Shown piece by piece: positions 1-6,544 of a stretch of 7,075 nucleotides of DNA; the first letter of the stretch is position 1; each line of letters starts with the position of its first letter. The DNA is from Acidobacteriota bacterium (GTDB lineage Bacteria; Acidobacteriota; Blastocatellia; Pyrinomonadales; Pyrinomonadaceae). The DNA is taken from the NCBI GenBank assembly GCA_019247865.1, contig JAFBAJ010000103.1:1-7075 (forward strand), read 5' to 3'. The notes beneath the pieces were generated by a model. The model searched no databases, was not told the DNA's origin, and saw only the letters and a program-made list of their open reading frames with translations. The position numbers and the translations under genes are program-made.

Positions 1-70
1 CGTGCAGGGCGACACCACGACGCTCGAAGACTTCTCCGTGCTCGAAAAGCTGCGCACGGAAGAAGAATAA
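1..70 (+). CDS. C-terminal end of an unidentified protein (partial)
   Basis: A reading frame enters from the left edge with its first complete codon at position 2. It runs for 22 codons, ending LEKLRTEEE, to a TAA at 68-70. Codon use (ctc gaa, ctg cgc acg) matches the GC-rich genes downstream. The tail is charged and rich in Glu, as is common at soluble protein C-termini. Nothing in these residues identifies a family. The palindromic repeat at 77-141 begins 6 bases after the stop and may act as the 3' end of its transcript. Confidence 0.55.
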   Translation, partial: VQGDTTTLEDFSVLEKLRTEEE

Positions 71-76
71 GAGATG

Positions 77-141
77 AGCCACAGAGGACACAGAGCACAC
101 AGAGGATAAATTCGTTTTCTTTCTCTGTGTCCTCTGTGGCT
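77..141. repeat. Intergenic inverted repeat, 19-bp perfect arms (GCCACAGA-ended family)
   Basis: The left arm at 77-95 (agccacagaggacacagag) is the exact reverse complement of the right arm at 123-141, with a 27-base AT-rich spacer between them. Within the left half the motif cacagag recurs, so the arm itself is made of short direct repeats. The arrangement resembles dispersed non-coding palindromes found in many copies in environmental bacterial genomes. A transcript could fold into a long hairpin. Since it starts 6 bases after a stop codon it could end or stabilise the upstream mRNA. A run of seven As at 142-148 follows the right arm, so on the + strand there is no U-tract of a classical terminator. 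Confidence 0.85.
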
Positions 142-158
142 AAAAAAACTGAGAATGA

Positions 159-187
159 GTGACAAGCGGGGTGTGACAAGCTAGAAT
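159..187 (+). promoter_or_regulatory. Candidate sigma70-type promoter for the PilZ-like gene
   Basis: A GTGACA box at 159-164 (5 of 6 match to TTGACA) is followed, after exactly 17 bases, by TAGAAT at 182-187 (5 of 6 match to TATAAT). Transcription would start near 194, giving a leader of about 69 bases before the ATG at 263. The octamer GTGACAAG occurs twice, at 159-166 and 173-180. The second copy lies between the boxes and could be a regulator site or chance. Assignment is by consensus match only. Confidence 0.45.
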
Positions 188-262
188 TGCCCCGCCATTC
201 GTCGTTTATTATTCATCTAAGCGGAAAGATTCTTCACTGCCTTTTAAAAGGAGAGTTGCACT

Positions 263-682
263 ATGGCTCGAACTTCTTCGATGGAACAACGCACCGGGCC
301 GCGTTATCTGGCTTCGCTGATGGTGCGCGCCGAATGGGACGACCCGAACGCCGGGCACATCGTCGCCGAAGGCACGACCGAGAACGTCGGCCCCGAAGGC
401 GCGCTGGTACATTTGCAGGACCGGTTGCCGGATGTCGGCAGCCGCGTGCAGCTCGCCGTCTACGGCGAAGAAGAGGGCGAGGAGCAGAAGCTGCGCGTGG
501 TGACCGAAGTCCTGCGGCTCGAACGCAATCCGGGCCACCCGCTGGCCGCGCTCCAGTTGCTCGACGCGCAGGACGAATGGCGCGGGCTGGTCTGGGAGCC
601 GGCGGCTCCGGTCGTCACCGCTCCCGCGTCCGCAGAGGATGATGAAGAGGAGCTGGACGAGCTGGAAGGCACGACGCATTAA
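263..682 (+). CDS. PilZ-like domain protein, putative c-di-GMP effector
   Basis: This is a 139-residue soluble protein with no signal peptide or membrane segment. The start ATG is well placed, 9 bases after an AAAGGAGAG ribosome site at 246-254. The order of motifs resembles PilZ: RTGPR at residues 10-14 fits the RxxxR element. A stretch rich in beta residues is followed by NVGPEG at 41-46, in the place of [D/N]xSxxG, and then by LPDVGSRVQL and a second set of strands to about residue 110. PilZ domains bind cyclic di-GMP and pass the signal to motility, secretion or polysaccharide machinery. Here the serine of the second motif is glycine, so binding may be weak or lost. The last 17 residues are a strongly acidic tail. 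The AI-2E-family gene follows 51 bases downstream on the same strand, so co-transcription is likely. The fold assignment is moderate; another small beta-barrel is possible. Confidence 0.65.
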   Translation: MARTSSMEQRTGPRYLASLMVRAEWDDPNAGHIVAEGTTENVGPEGALVHLQDRLPDVGSRVQLAVYGEEEGEEQKLRVVTEVLRLERNPGHPLAALQLLDAQDEWRGLVWEPAAPVVTAPASAEDDEEELDELEGTTH

Positions 683-701
683 GCTCTTGAGCTCTTGAGC
701 T
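683..701 (+). repeat. Short tandem octamer between the PilZ-like and AI-2E-family genes
   Basis: The octamer gctcttga occurs twice in tandem (683-690, 691-698), followed by gct, immediately after the TAA of the PilZ-like gene. It contains the 6-bp palindrome gagctc. It could be a slippage product or a small binding site; nothing decides between these. Confidence 0.35.
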
Positions 702-733
702 GCGTTTGAGTTTACGTGTGGGAAGGTGGCCTT

Positions 734-2074
734 GTGGCTGAACGAGAGATAGTGAAGGAGGCTGCGGAGGGAGCAGCGATTGCGGCCGTGCAGGCTTCCG
801 GGCCGCAGACGCGCGCCATCGTCCGCGTCGTCTTCATCGCGCTCATCATCCTGCTCGGAGTGCTCGGCGCGATCTTCATCCTGCGCGCGCTGACGAGCGT
901 CCTCCTGCTCGTCGTGCTGGCGATCTTCTTCGCCTATCTCATTTCGCCGCTCGTCGAATTCGTCAGCCGCCCCTTCAACATGCGCGGGCAAAAACGCATC
1001 ATGCCGCGCTCGCTCGCCATCGGCATCGTCTATCTGTTCCTCTTCGGCTCCATCGGCATCGCCACTTACGTTCTCCTGCCGCGTCTGGGCAATCAGATCA
1101 CTGAGTTCGCGGCGCAGGCCCCAACCTATCTCACCTCCGCCAAAGCCCGCGCGCAGAAGATGAATGAGTTTTATCAGGCTTACAACTTGCCTAAGGTCGT
1201 GCGCGACAAGGCGACCGAGTGGCTGGCGAATCTCATCGGCACGGTCGGAGAGTACACGACCAACGGCATCGGCAACGTGTTGCTCGAAGTCATCTATCTT
1301 CTCCCGTGGCTGATATTGATCCCGATCCTGGCCTTCTTTCTCTTAAAGGACGCGGACAGTTTTCGCCGTTCGGCTTTGCAGATGCTGCCGAGCGGGCGCT
1401 GGCGCTGGCGCGGCGACGAATTTTTTCAGGATGTGAATCGCACGCTCGCCGCGTATATCCGCGCGCAGCTCATCGCCTGTCTCTTCATCGGGACGGTCTG
1501 CACCATCGCATTCCTGATTATCGGCGTGCCCTATGCGCTCCTCTTCGGCATCATGGCCGCGCTCTTTGAATTCGTTCCGCTCGTCGGCCCGCTCACGGTC
1601 GCAGCCGTCGTGACTCCCATCACCGGCTTCTATTCCATCAGGCAGGCGATGGTCGTGCTTCTCTTTCTGGCCGTCCTGCGCATCGTGCACGACTACGTCA
1701 TCTATCCACGCATCATCGGGCAGGGCATACACCTGCACCCACTGGCCGTCATCCTGGCGATCCTCTGCGGGGCCGAGCTGGCGGGTATCGCCGGAATCTT
1801 TCTGGCGATTCCCGTGGTCGCCATCACGACCGTGACCTATCGCCACTGGCTTGAGCACAGAGGCAGCGCGGGACTCGTGGCCGACCTCCTCAAGCCGGAA
1901 GGCGCGGCTCAGGTCAGGGCCGAGATCGCCGCGATGGAGGCCGAGCCGCCGCCGCCTGCGCCGCTGCCCGCGCCCGACGGAACACACCCGACCCGCCGCA
2001 CGACCCCCGAAGAGATGGCGCGCGTGCGCCCCGATCTGACCTCCGGCGAGCTCAAGATGCCTAAGCTCGATTAA
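734..2074 (+). CDS. AI-2E/PerM-family (UPF0118) integral membrane transporter
   Basis: This is a 446-residue inner-membrane protein of the AI-2E family (Pfam AI-2E_transport). I place the start at GTG 734, because GGAAGG at 721-726 sits 7 bases upstream. A GTG at 716 in the same frame would add six residues but has no ribosome site. Hydrophobic segments lie at about residues 31-52, 54-76, 92-115, 184-205, 240-263, 265-300, 304-326 and 336-370. A larger soluble stretch at 116-183 is typical of the family. Conserved blocks include FFLLKDADSFRR (201-212), FEFVPLVGPL (278-287) and YPRIIGQGIHLHPL (324-337), followed by GIAGIFLAIP (351-360). The cytoplasmic tail after 375 carries a proline-rich stretch (PPPPAPLPAP) and is longer than usual. 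Characterised members export autoinducer-2 or exchange sodium for protons, but most substrates are unknown, so the substrate here cannot be named. It is probably co-transcribed with the PilZ-like gene. Confidence 0.88.
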   Translation: MAEREIVKEAAEGAAIAAVQASGPQTRAIVRVVFIALIILLGVLGAIFILRALTSVLLLVVLAIFFAYLISPLVEFVSRPFNMRGQKRIMPRSLAIGIVYLFLFGSIGIATYVLLPRLGNQITEFAAQAPTYLTSAKARAQKMNEFYQAYNLPKVVRDKATEWLANLIGTVGEYTTNGIGNVLLEVIYLLPWLILIPILAFFLLKDADSFRRSALQMLPSGRWRWRGDEFFQDVNRTLAAYIRAQLIACLFIGTVCTIAFLIIGVPYALLFGIMAALFEFVPLVGPLTVAAVVTPITGFYSIRQAMVVLLFLAVLRIVHDYVIYPRIIGQGIHLHPLAVILAILCGAELAGIAGIFLAIPVVAITTVTYRHWLEHRGSAGLVADLLKPEGAAQVRAEIAAMEAEPPPPAPLPAPDGTHPTRRTTPEEMARVRPDLTSGELKMPKLD

Positions 2075-2186
2075 GCCTTCCTTAAAAAGTACGAAAATAA
2101 CACGGAGAATCGAGCCGGTCGCGCTATCTTAGCCAGCGGAGGTTTGATGTCGGACTGTCGTGTCTTTAAGCGCGTCCATCGGGAGA

Positions 2187-2195
2187 TGTTACACT
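2187..2195 (+). promoter_or_regulatory. Weak extended -10 candidate upstream of the FG-GAP gene
   Basis: TG-T-TACACT at 2187-2195 has the layout of an extended -10 element, but no convincing -35 box lies 16-18 bases upstream. It would give a leader of about 115 bases. The rest of the 244-bp gap (2075-2318) shows no gene. A small hairpin, gtcgc-ctgt-gcgac, occurs at 2285-2298, 8 bases before the ribosome site, and there is a run of seven Ts at 2247-2253. Confidence 0.22.
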
Positions 2196-2306
2196 AAGAG
2201 TCTCAACCCGGCTGGCGTGCAGTTCTCTCCTCTGCATCAACCACAATTTTTTTGAGACCAATATCAGACTATGTTGAACCTCGCGTCGCCTGTGCGACCT
2301 TAACTC

Positions 2307-2313
2307 AAAGGGG
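2307..2313 (+). promoter_or_regulatory. Ribosome binding site of the FG-GAP gene
   Basis: AAAGGGG lies 5 bases before the ATG at 2319. It fixes the start in front of a signal peptide with a proper basic n-region. Confidence 0.6.
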
Positions 2314-2318
2314 AAATC

Positions 2319-5300
2319 ATGCCTAACACCTACTACGTTAAAGCTCGCAAACTCGTTTGCGCCGGCACACTCCTGACAGCGCTGCTTTTAACCTTCGGAC
2401 TCGTCGTGCGACCCTTAACGTCGGCCGACGCGGCTGCGCCGGATGTCGTGTTCTCCAATCCTGATCCGATCACGATCAACACCAACGCGCCGCCGCCGAC
2501 CGTTGCGACGCCCTATCCCTCGACCATCAACGTCTCCGGGATGACGGGCACGACGACGAAGGTGACGGTCTCGCTCAACAATCTGAGCCACACGCGCCCC
2601 AGCGATATTGATATGCTGCTGGTGAGCCCGACCGGGACCAAGCTCGTTATCTTTTCGGAGGTCGGGAACAATAGCGCCCCCATCAACAACGTGACCATCA
2701 CGCTGGACGATGCGGTCGGGACGCGCCTGCCGAGCTTCGGGACGCTGACCTCCGGCACCTTTCATTCGACCTCCTATTCCACCGGAGACATTTTTCCCTC
2801 TCCGGCTCCGTCCGCGCCTTATCTCTACTCGCAGACGTCGGGCAACTCGGGACTGGCTGCTTTTAACGGAGCAGACCCGAACGGCAACTGGAGCTTATAT
2901 GTCGTTGACGATACCATCAGCCAATCCGGCGCGCTCGCGGGCGGCTGGAGCATCAACGTCACCACGACCGGCACGGCGGCGACCAGCTTCTCCAACACGA
3001 GCGCCATCAACATCAACGACGTGCCCTCTACCGCCGCACCGGCGACGCCCTATCCCTCGACGATAGAGGTCACCGGGCAGACCGGCGTCGTGACCAATCT
3101 CAAAGTGACCCTGACCGGCATCAGCCACACGCGCTCGCGTGACATTGATGTCGCGCTGGTGAGCCCGAACGGCACGATGATCAAGCTCATGTCCGATACG
3201 GGCAATAGCGCGGTGAATAATGTGACGCTGACTTTCGACGACGCGGCAGCCGGCTTTCTGCCGATCAACGCGCCGCTCGTGAGCGGGACGTTCCGCCCGA
3301 CAGATAATTTCGACATTGATGGGAATGACTTTTTCCCGCCTCCCGCGCCGCAGCAGGTAGTCAACAGCACGAGCCTCTCGACGCTCTACGGCTACAGCCC
3401 GAACGGCACTTGGAGTCTCTACGTGGTGGACGATCAGGAGGGAGAGTCCGGCGTCATCATGGGCGGCTGGAGCATAGACATCACGACCTCGCCGTACGTG
3501 CCGCCGATCATCAGCTGCGTCACGCCGGCCTTCTCCACCTCCAGCACGCTGAGCGTCGGCTCAAGCCCGACCGGCATCGCCGCCGCAGATTTTAATAACG
3601 ACGGCAAACAGGACATCGTCACCGCCAATCAGGGAGCGAACAACGTGTCGGTTGCGCTCGGCGACGGGATGGGCGGCTTCGGAGCGCCGACCAACTTCAA
3701 CGTCCAGTCGAATCCTTACTCGGTTGCGGTCGGCAATTTCGACGGCAACAGCAATCCGGACATCGTCGTCGTCAATTCCGGCTCGAACAACATCTCCGTC
3801 CTGCTCGGCGACGGGCTCGGCGGCTTCTCCGCCCCGACGAACTACATCGTCGGCATCAGTCCGATTCACGTCGCGGTCGGAGACTTCAACAACGATTCGA
3901 AGCAGGATGTTGCGGTCGCCAATTTCGGCGGCTTCTTTGCCGGGACGGTTTCGGTGCTGCTCGGGAACGGCATGGGCGGCTTCGGCCCGGCGACGAGTTT
4001 CGGCGTCCGCACGCAGCCCTCTTTCGTCGCCATCGCAGACCTCAATGGCGACGGCAAGCAGGACATGGCGGTCTCGAACTTCGGCTCGAACAACGTCTCG
4101 ATCCTGATCGGCACGGGAACAGGCACTTTCACTTCACTGTCGAACGTGAACGTCGGCGTCGGGCCTGTCTCCGTCGCGGTGCTCGATTACAACAACGACA
4201 ACAAGCTCGACCTGGCGGTTGCGAACTACAACGGGGACAACGTCACGCTGCGCTTCGGTGACGGTACGGGAGCCTTCCCGACGAGCACCACGACCTCCAC
4301 CGGCACGAATCCGATTGCGATCATCGCGTCCGACCTCAATGGCGACGGGCGGAGCGATCTGGCGGTCGCCAACAGCGCCTCGAATACCATTCGGGTCTTC
4401 TTCAACGGCGGGGGCGGCGCAGATTTCACGGTCGGCACGGGGCCGAACGCGCTCGTCTCGGCCGATTTCAACGGCGACGGCCGACGCGATCTGGCGAGCG
4501 CCAACGCGAGCAGCAATAATACTTCCGTGCTGCTCAGCACCTGCGCCGTGGCGAAAGGCAACCGCTTTGACTTTAACGGCGACCGGAAAGCCGACCTGGC
4601 TGTCTTCCGTCCGAGCAACGGCAAGTGGTACATCCAGAGCACAGATCCGAGCGCGCAGGGCGTGGTCCTGGGAACGAGCACGGACATCCTCGTGCCGGAG
4701 GATTACAACGGCGACGGCAACACAGAGATCGGCGTCTTTCGCCCGAGCACAGCGACCTGGATCGTGCCCAACTCTTATAACCTGATGTTCGGCCTGACCG
4801 GCGATGTGCCGATGCCCGCCGATTACGACGGCGACGGGCGCGCGGACATCGCAGTCTTCCGTCCCTCCGACGGCAACTGGTATATCCGCCGCAGCATAGA
4901 CAATCAGTGGCTGACGATTCCCTTCGGCGCGAACGGCGACCGCCCGGTGGCGCGCGATTACGACGGCGACGGTAAAGCCGATGTCGCGGTCTTCCGCCCA
5001 TCAACCGGAGCCTGGTACATCCTGCAAAGCTCCGACAGTCAGGTGCGCGGCCTCGGCTTCGGCATGAGCGGAGACCGTCCCGTCCCGGCCGATTACGACG
5101 GCGACGGCAAAGCGGAGATCGCTGTCTTTCGCCCGGCGGACGGAGCCTGGTACATCCTCAGGAGCAGCGACAACTCCTTCTATGTGCAGTTGTGGGGCAC
5201 GAGCACGGACGTGCCTGTGCCGGGCGACTACGATGGCGACGGCAAGTTCGATGTCGCCGTCTGGCGTCCCTCGACGGGCTACTGGTACATCCTGCGCAGC

Positions 5301-5381
5301 ACCGACAATGCGTTGCAGGCTACGCCCTGGGGTACGAACGGAGACATCCCGCTTGAGTCGGTCTACGTTCCGGCTCCATAA
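2319..5381 (+). CDS. Exported P-domain and FG-GAP/VCBS repeat protein
   Basis: This is a 1020-residue secreted or surface protein. Residues 1-40 form a Sec signal peptide: basic start, hydrophobic core at about 12-30, and likely cleavage after ADAAA (40). Two P-domain-like modules follow, about 44-216 and 223-390. Both contain ATPYPSTI, SHTR..DID and LVSP.GT, and both end in W-S-LYVVDD...GGWSI. About 400-742 holds seven FG-GAP/VCBS repeats with calcium loops such as DFNNDGKQD (424) and DLNGDGKQD (574), spaced 44-52 residues. About 743-1020 holds six repeats of another type with DYDGDGKAD loops at 751, 795, 835, 880, 925 and 970, each followed by VFRPS.G.WYI. The Asp-rich loops suggest calcium binding and beta-propeller folds, as in integrin alpha chains. 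No protease, glycosidase, PEP-CTERM or Por sorting tag is visible. P domains usually accompany subtilisin-like or metallo-peptidases, so their presence alone is unusual. Adhesion or ligand binding is an inference. Confidence 0.9.
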   Translation: MPNTYYVKARKLVCAGTLLTALLLTFGLVVRPLTSADAAAPDVVFSNPDPITINTNAPPPTVATPYPSTINVSGMTGTTTKVTVSLNNLSHTRPSDIDMLLVSPTGTKLVIFSEVGNNSAPINNVTITLDDAVGTRLPSFGTLTSGTFHSTSYSTGDIFPSPAPSAPYLYSQTSGNSGLAAFNGADPNGNWSLYVVDDTISQSGALAGGWSINVTTTGTAATSFSNTSAININDVPSTAAPATPYPSTIEVTGQTGVVTNLKVTLTGISHTRSRDIDVALVSPNGTMIKLMSDTGNSAVNNVTLTFDDAAAGFLPINAPLVSGTFRPTDNFDIDGNDFFPPPAPQQVVNSTSLSTLYGYSPNGTWSLYVVDDQEGESGVIMGGWSIDITTSPYVPPIISCVTPAFSTSSTLSVGSSPTGIAAADFNNDGKQDIVTANQGANNVSVALGDGMGGFGAPTNFNVQSNPYSVAVGNFDGNSNPDIVVVNSGSNNISVLLGDGLGGFSAPTNYIVGISPIHVAVGDFNNDSKQDVAVANFGGFFAGTVSVLLGNGMGGFGPATSFGVRTQPSFVAIADLNGDGKQDMAVSNFGSNNVSILIGTGTGTFTSLSNVNVGVGPVSVAVLDYNNDNKLDLAVANYNGDNVTLRFGDGTGAFPTSTTTSTGTNPIAIIASDLNGDGRSDLAVANSASNTIRVFFNGGGGADFTVGTGPNALVSADFNGDGRRDLASANASSNNTSVLLSTCAVAKGNRFDFNGDRKADLAVFRPSNGKWYIQSTDPSAQGVVLGTSTDILVPEDYNGDGNTEIGVFRPSTATWIVPNSYNLMFGLTGDVPMPADYDGDGRADIAVFRPSDGNWYIRRSIDNQWLTIPFGANGDRPVARDYDGDGKADVAVFRPSTGAWYILQSSDSQVRGLGFGMSGDRPVPADYDGDGKAEIAVFRPADGAWYILRSSDNSFYVQLWGTSTDVPVPGDYDGDGKFDVAVWRPSTGYWYILRSTDNALQATPWGTNGDIPLESVYVPAP
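2448..3488 (+). repeat. Tandem duplication encoding two P-domain-like modules
   Basis: Residues 44-216 and 223-390 of the FG-GAP protein are diverged copies of one module. Matching landmarks are offset by 179 residues in the first half (ATPYPSTI at 63 and 242; SHTR at 90 and 269). In the second half the offset is 174 residues (WSLYVVDD at 191 and 365; GGWSI at 208 and 382). A net five residues have therefore been lost in the loop between them in copy two. In bacterial and eukaryotic proprotein-convertase families this fold is a jelly-roll next to the protease. Confidence 0.7.
4569..5378 (+). repeat. Coding tandem repeat, 135-bp period, six units
   Basis: The calcium-loop codons recur at 4569, 4701, 4821, 4956, 5091 and 5226. 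The last four are exactly 135 bp apart. Near-identical nucleotide stretches such as gattacgacggcgacgg mark units three to five, and a synonymous variant marks the last. Amplification by unequal recombination is the likely origin, and copy number may vary between strains. Confidence 0.8.
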
Positions 5382-5387
5382 CAACAG

Positions 5388-5449
5388 GCCACAGATTTTC
5401 GCGGATTAGCACGGATTTAAATCCGCGTTTATCCGCGAAAATCTGTGGC
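5388..5449. repeat. Long palindrome filling the convergent gap, possible two-way terminator
   Basis: The left arm at 5388-5406 (gccacagattttcgcggat) pairs perfectly with 5431-5449. The 24-base loop contains a second perfect 14-bp palindrome, cggatttaaatccg, at 5412-5425. It sits 6 bases after the FG-GAP gene stop, and its right end touches the carA stop codon (5450-5452, other strand). A hairpin would form in both transcripts. Downstream on the + strand there is only TTAAATTTT rather than a clean U-tract, and on the - strand none, so intrinsic termination is uncertain. Its ends, GCCACAGA and TCTGTGGC, match those of the repeat at 77-141. Confidence 0.85.
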
Positions 5450-6544
5450 TTAAATTTTCTCCATCAATTCGATGAAGCGTTTGAAGTGATGCTCTGCGTC
5501 GTGCGGGCCGGGGGCGGCTTCCGGGTGGTATTGGACAGAGAAGACGGGGAGAGTTTTGTGGCGCATCCCTTCGACGCAGTTGTCGTTGAGATTGAGATGC
5601 GTGACTTCGACTTCGGGCGGCAGGCTCTCGGCGACGACGGCGAAGCCGTGATTGTGCGAGGTGATCTCGACCGTGCCGTTCGACAGGTCCTTGACGGGCT
5701 GGTTGCCGCCGCGATGGCCGAACGGCAGCTTGTAAGTCTGCCCGCCGAAGGCGCGGCCCAGCAGTTGATGTCCGAAGCAGATGCCGAAGGTCGGCACGCC
5801 GGACTCTGCGACGCGCCGTATCTCCTCCATCACAGCAGTCATCGAGGCCGGATCGCCCGGCCCGTTCGAGAGATAAATCCCGTCCGGCTTCATCTGTAAG
5901 ACTTCGGCGGCGGGAGTCTGTGCGGGCACGACCGTCACGCGGCAGCCCATCGCCGCCAGCTCGCGCAGGGAGTTCAGCTTGACGCCGAAGTCATAACAGA
6001 CGACGTGAAAACGCTCTTCGCCGGCGGCCGGAATCTCGTACGGCTGGCGACAGGTGACGACGCTCGCCAGTTCCCTGTTCTCCATCTTCGGCGAGCTCAA
6101 GGTCTTCTCCAACAGCCGCGCCTCGTCCGTCTCGATGGATGAGAGGCAGGCTCGCATCGCTCCCTTGTCGCGTATGTGGCGGACGAGCGCGCGCGTGTCT
6201 ATGTGCTCGATGGCGACGACGTGCCAGCGTTTGAGGTACGCGTCAAGCGTCTCTTCCGCGCGCCAGTTCGAGGCGATGCGGCTCGCCTCGCGCACGACGA
6301 AGCCCTCGACCCACGGCCGCGCAGACTCCGCATCCCGCTCCGTCACTCCGTAATTGCCGATCAGCGGATACGTCATGCACACGATCTGCCCGGCATAGGA
6401 CGGATCGGTCAAGACCTCCTGATAACCGGACATCGAAGTGTTAAAGACCATCTCGCCGCACACCTCGCCCGGCGCACCCCACGCGCGCCCGCGAAAGCTA
6501 CGCCCATCCTCCAGCATCAGCAGCGCTGTTTTTGAATCATTCAT
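5450..6544 (-). CDS. carA: Carbamoyl-phosphate synthase small subunit (glutaminase)
   Basis: This 364-residue cytoplasmic protein is close to the usual CarA length. It hydrolyses glutamine and passes ammonia to the large subunit CarB, which makes carbamoyl phosphate for arginine and pyrimidine synthesis. The N-terminal CarA domain shows [16 protein letters not shown] (8-23) and [20 protein letters not shown] (34-53). The class I glutamine amidotransferase domain starts at about 180. It has LSNGPGDP (225-232), the nucleophile Cys256 in [10 protein letters not shown], and the His340/Glu342 pair in [12 protein letters not shown]. All catalytic residues are present. The start ATG at 6544 agrees with the family N-terminus, but the leader is repeat DNA with no Shine-Dalgarno sequence. 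The ATG overlaps the stop of the four-helix gene (ATGA), so coupled translation is likely. carB is not adjacent, because the gene beyond the stop is convergent. Confidence 0.97.
   Translation of the reverse strand: MNDSKTALLMLEDGRSFRGRAWGAPGEVCGEMVFNTSMSGYQEVLTDPSYAGQIVCMTYPLIGNYGVTERDAESARPWVEGFVVREASRIASNWRAEETLDAYLKRWHVVAIEHIDTRALVRHIRDKGAMRACLSSIETDEARLLEKTLSSPKMENRELASVVTCRQPYEIPAAGEERFHVVCYDFGVKLNSLRELAAMGCRVTVVPAQTPAAEVLQMKPDGIYLSNGPGDPASMTAVMEEIRRVAESGVPTFGICFGHQLLGRAFGGQTYKLPFGHRGGNQPVKDLSNGTVEITSHNHGFAVVAESLPPEVEVTHLNLNDNCVEGMRHKTLPVFSVQYHPEAAPGPHDAEHHFKRFIELMEKI
6541..6544 (-). promoter_or_regulatory. ATGA stop/start overlap coupling the four-helix gene to carA
   Basis: On the - strand the four bases read ATGA: ATG (6544-6542) starts carA and TGA (6543-6541) ends the four-helix frame. 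The 20 bases upstream are CTGGCTACTG-type repeat with no purine-rich ribosome site. Ribosomes finishing the first frame could restart on carA. Confidence 0.6.

Noticed and set aside
209..991. 260-codon open frame on the - strand across the PilZ-like gene and the 5' part of the transporter gene
   Set aside because: It is antisense to two recognisable genes, of low complexity (Glu/Asp/Arg-rich), and typical of the open antisense frames seen in GC-rich DNA.
734..2074. Naming the transporter as an autoinducer-2 exporter (tqsA)
   Set aside because: The family is broad and most members do not move AI-2; nothing in the sequence shows substrate, and no quorum-sensing gene is nearby.
2247..2275. Promoter from TTGAGA (2252) and TATGTT (2270)
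   Set aside because: The spacer is only 12 bases, too short for a sigma70-type promoter.
2352..2363. Cys14 of the FG-GAP protein as a lipoprotein acylation site
   Set aside because: The cysteine precedes the hydrophobic core instead of following it, and there is no lipobox; a Sec signal peptidase I site after residue 40 fits better.
5486..5899. 137-codon open frame on the + strand
   Set aside because: It lies wholly opposite the catalytic domain of carA, whose residues are conserved; no start signal or family resemblance.
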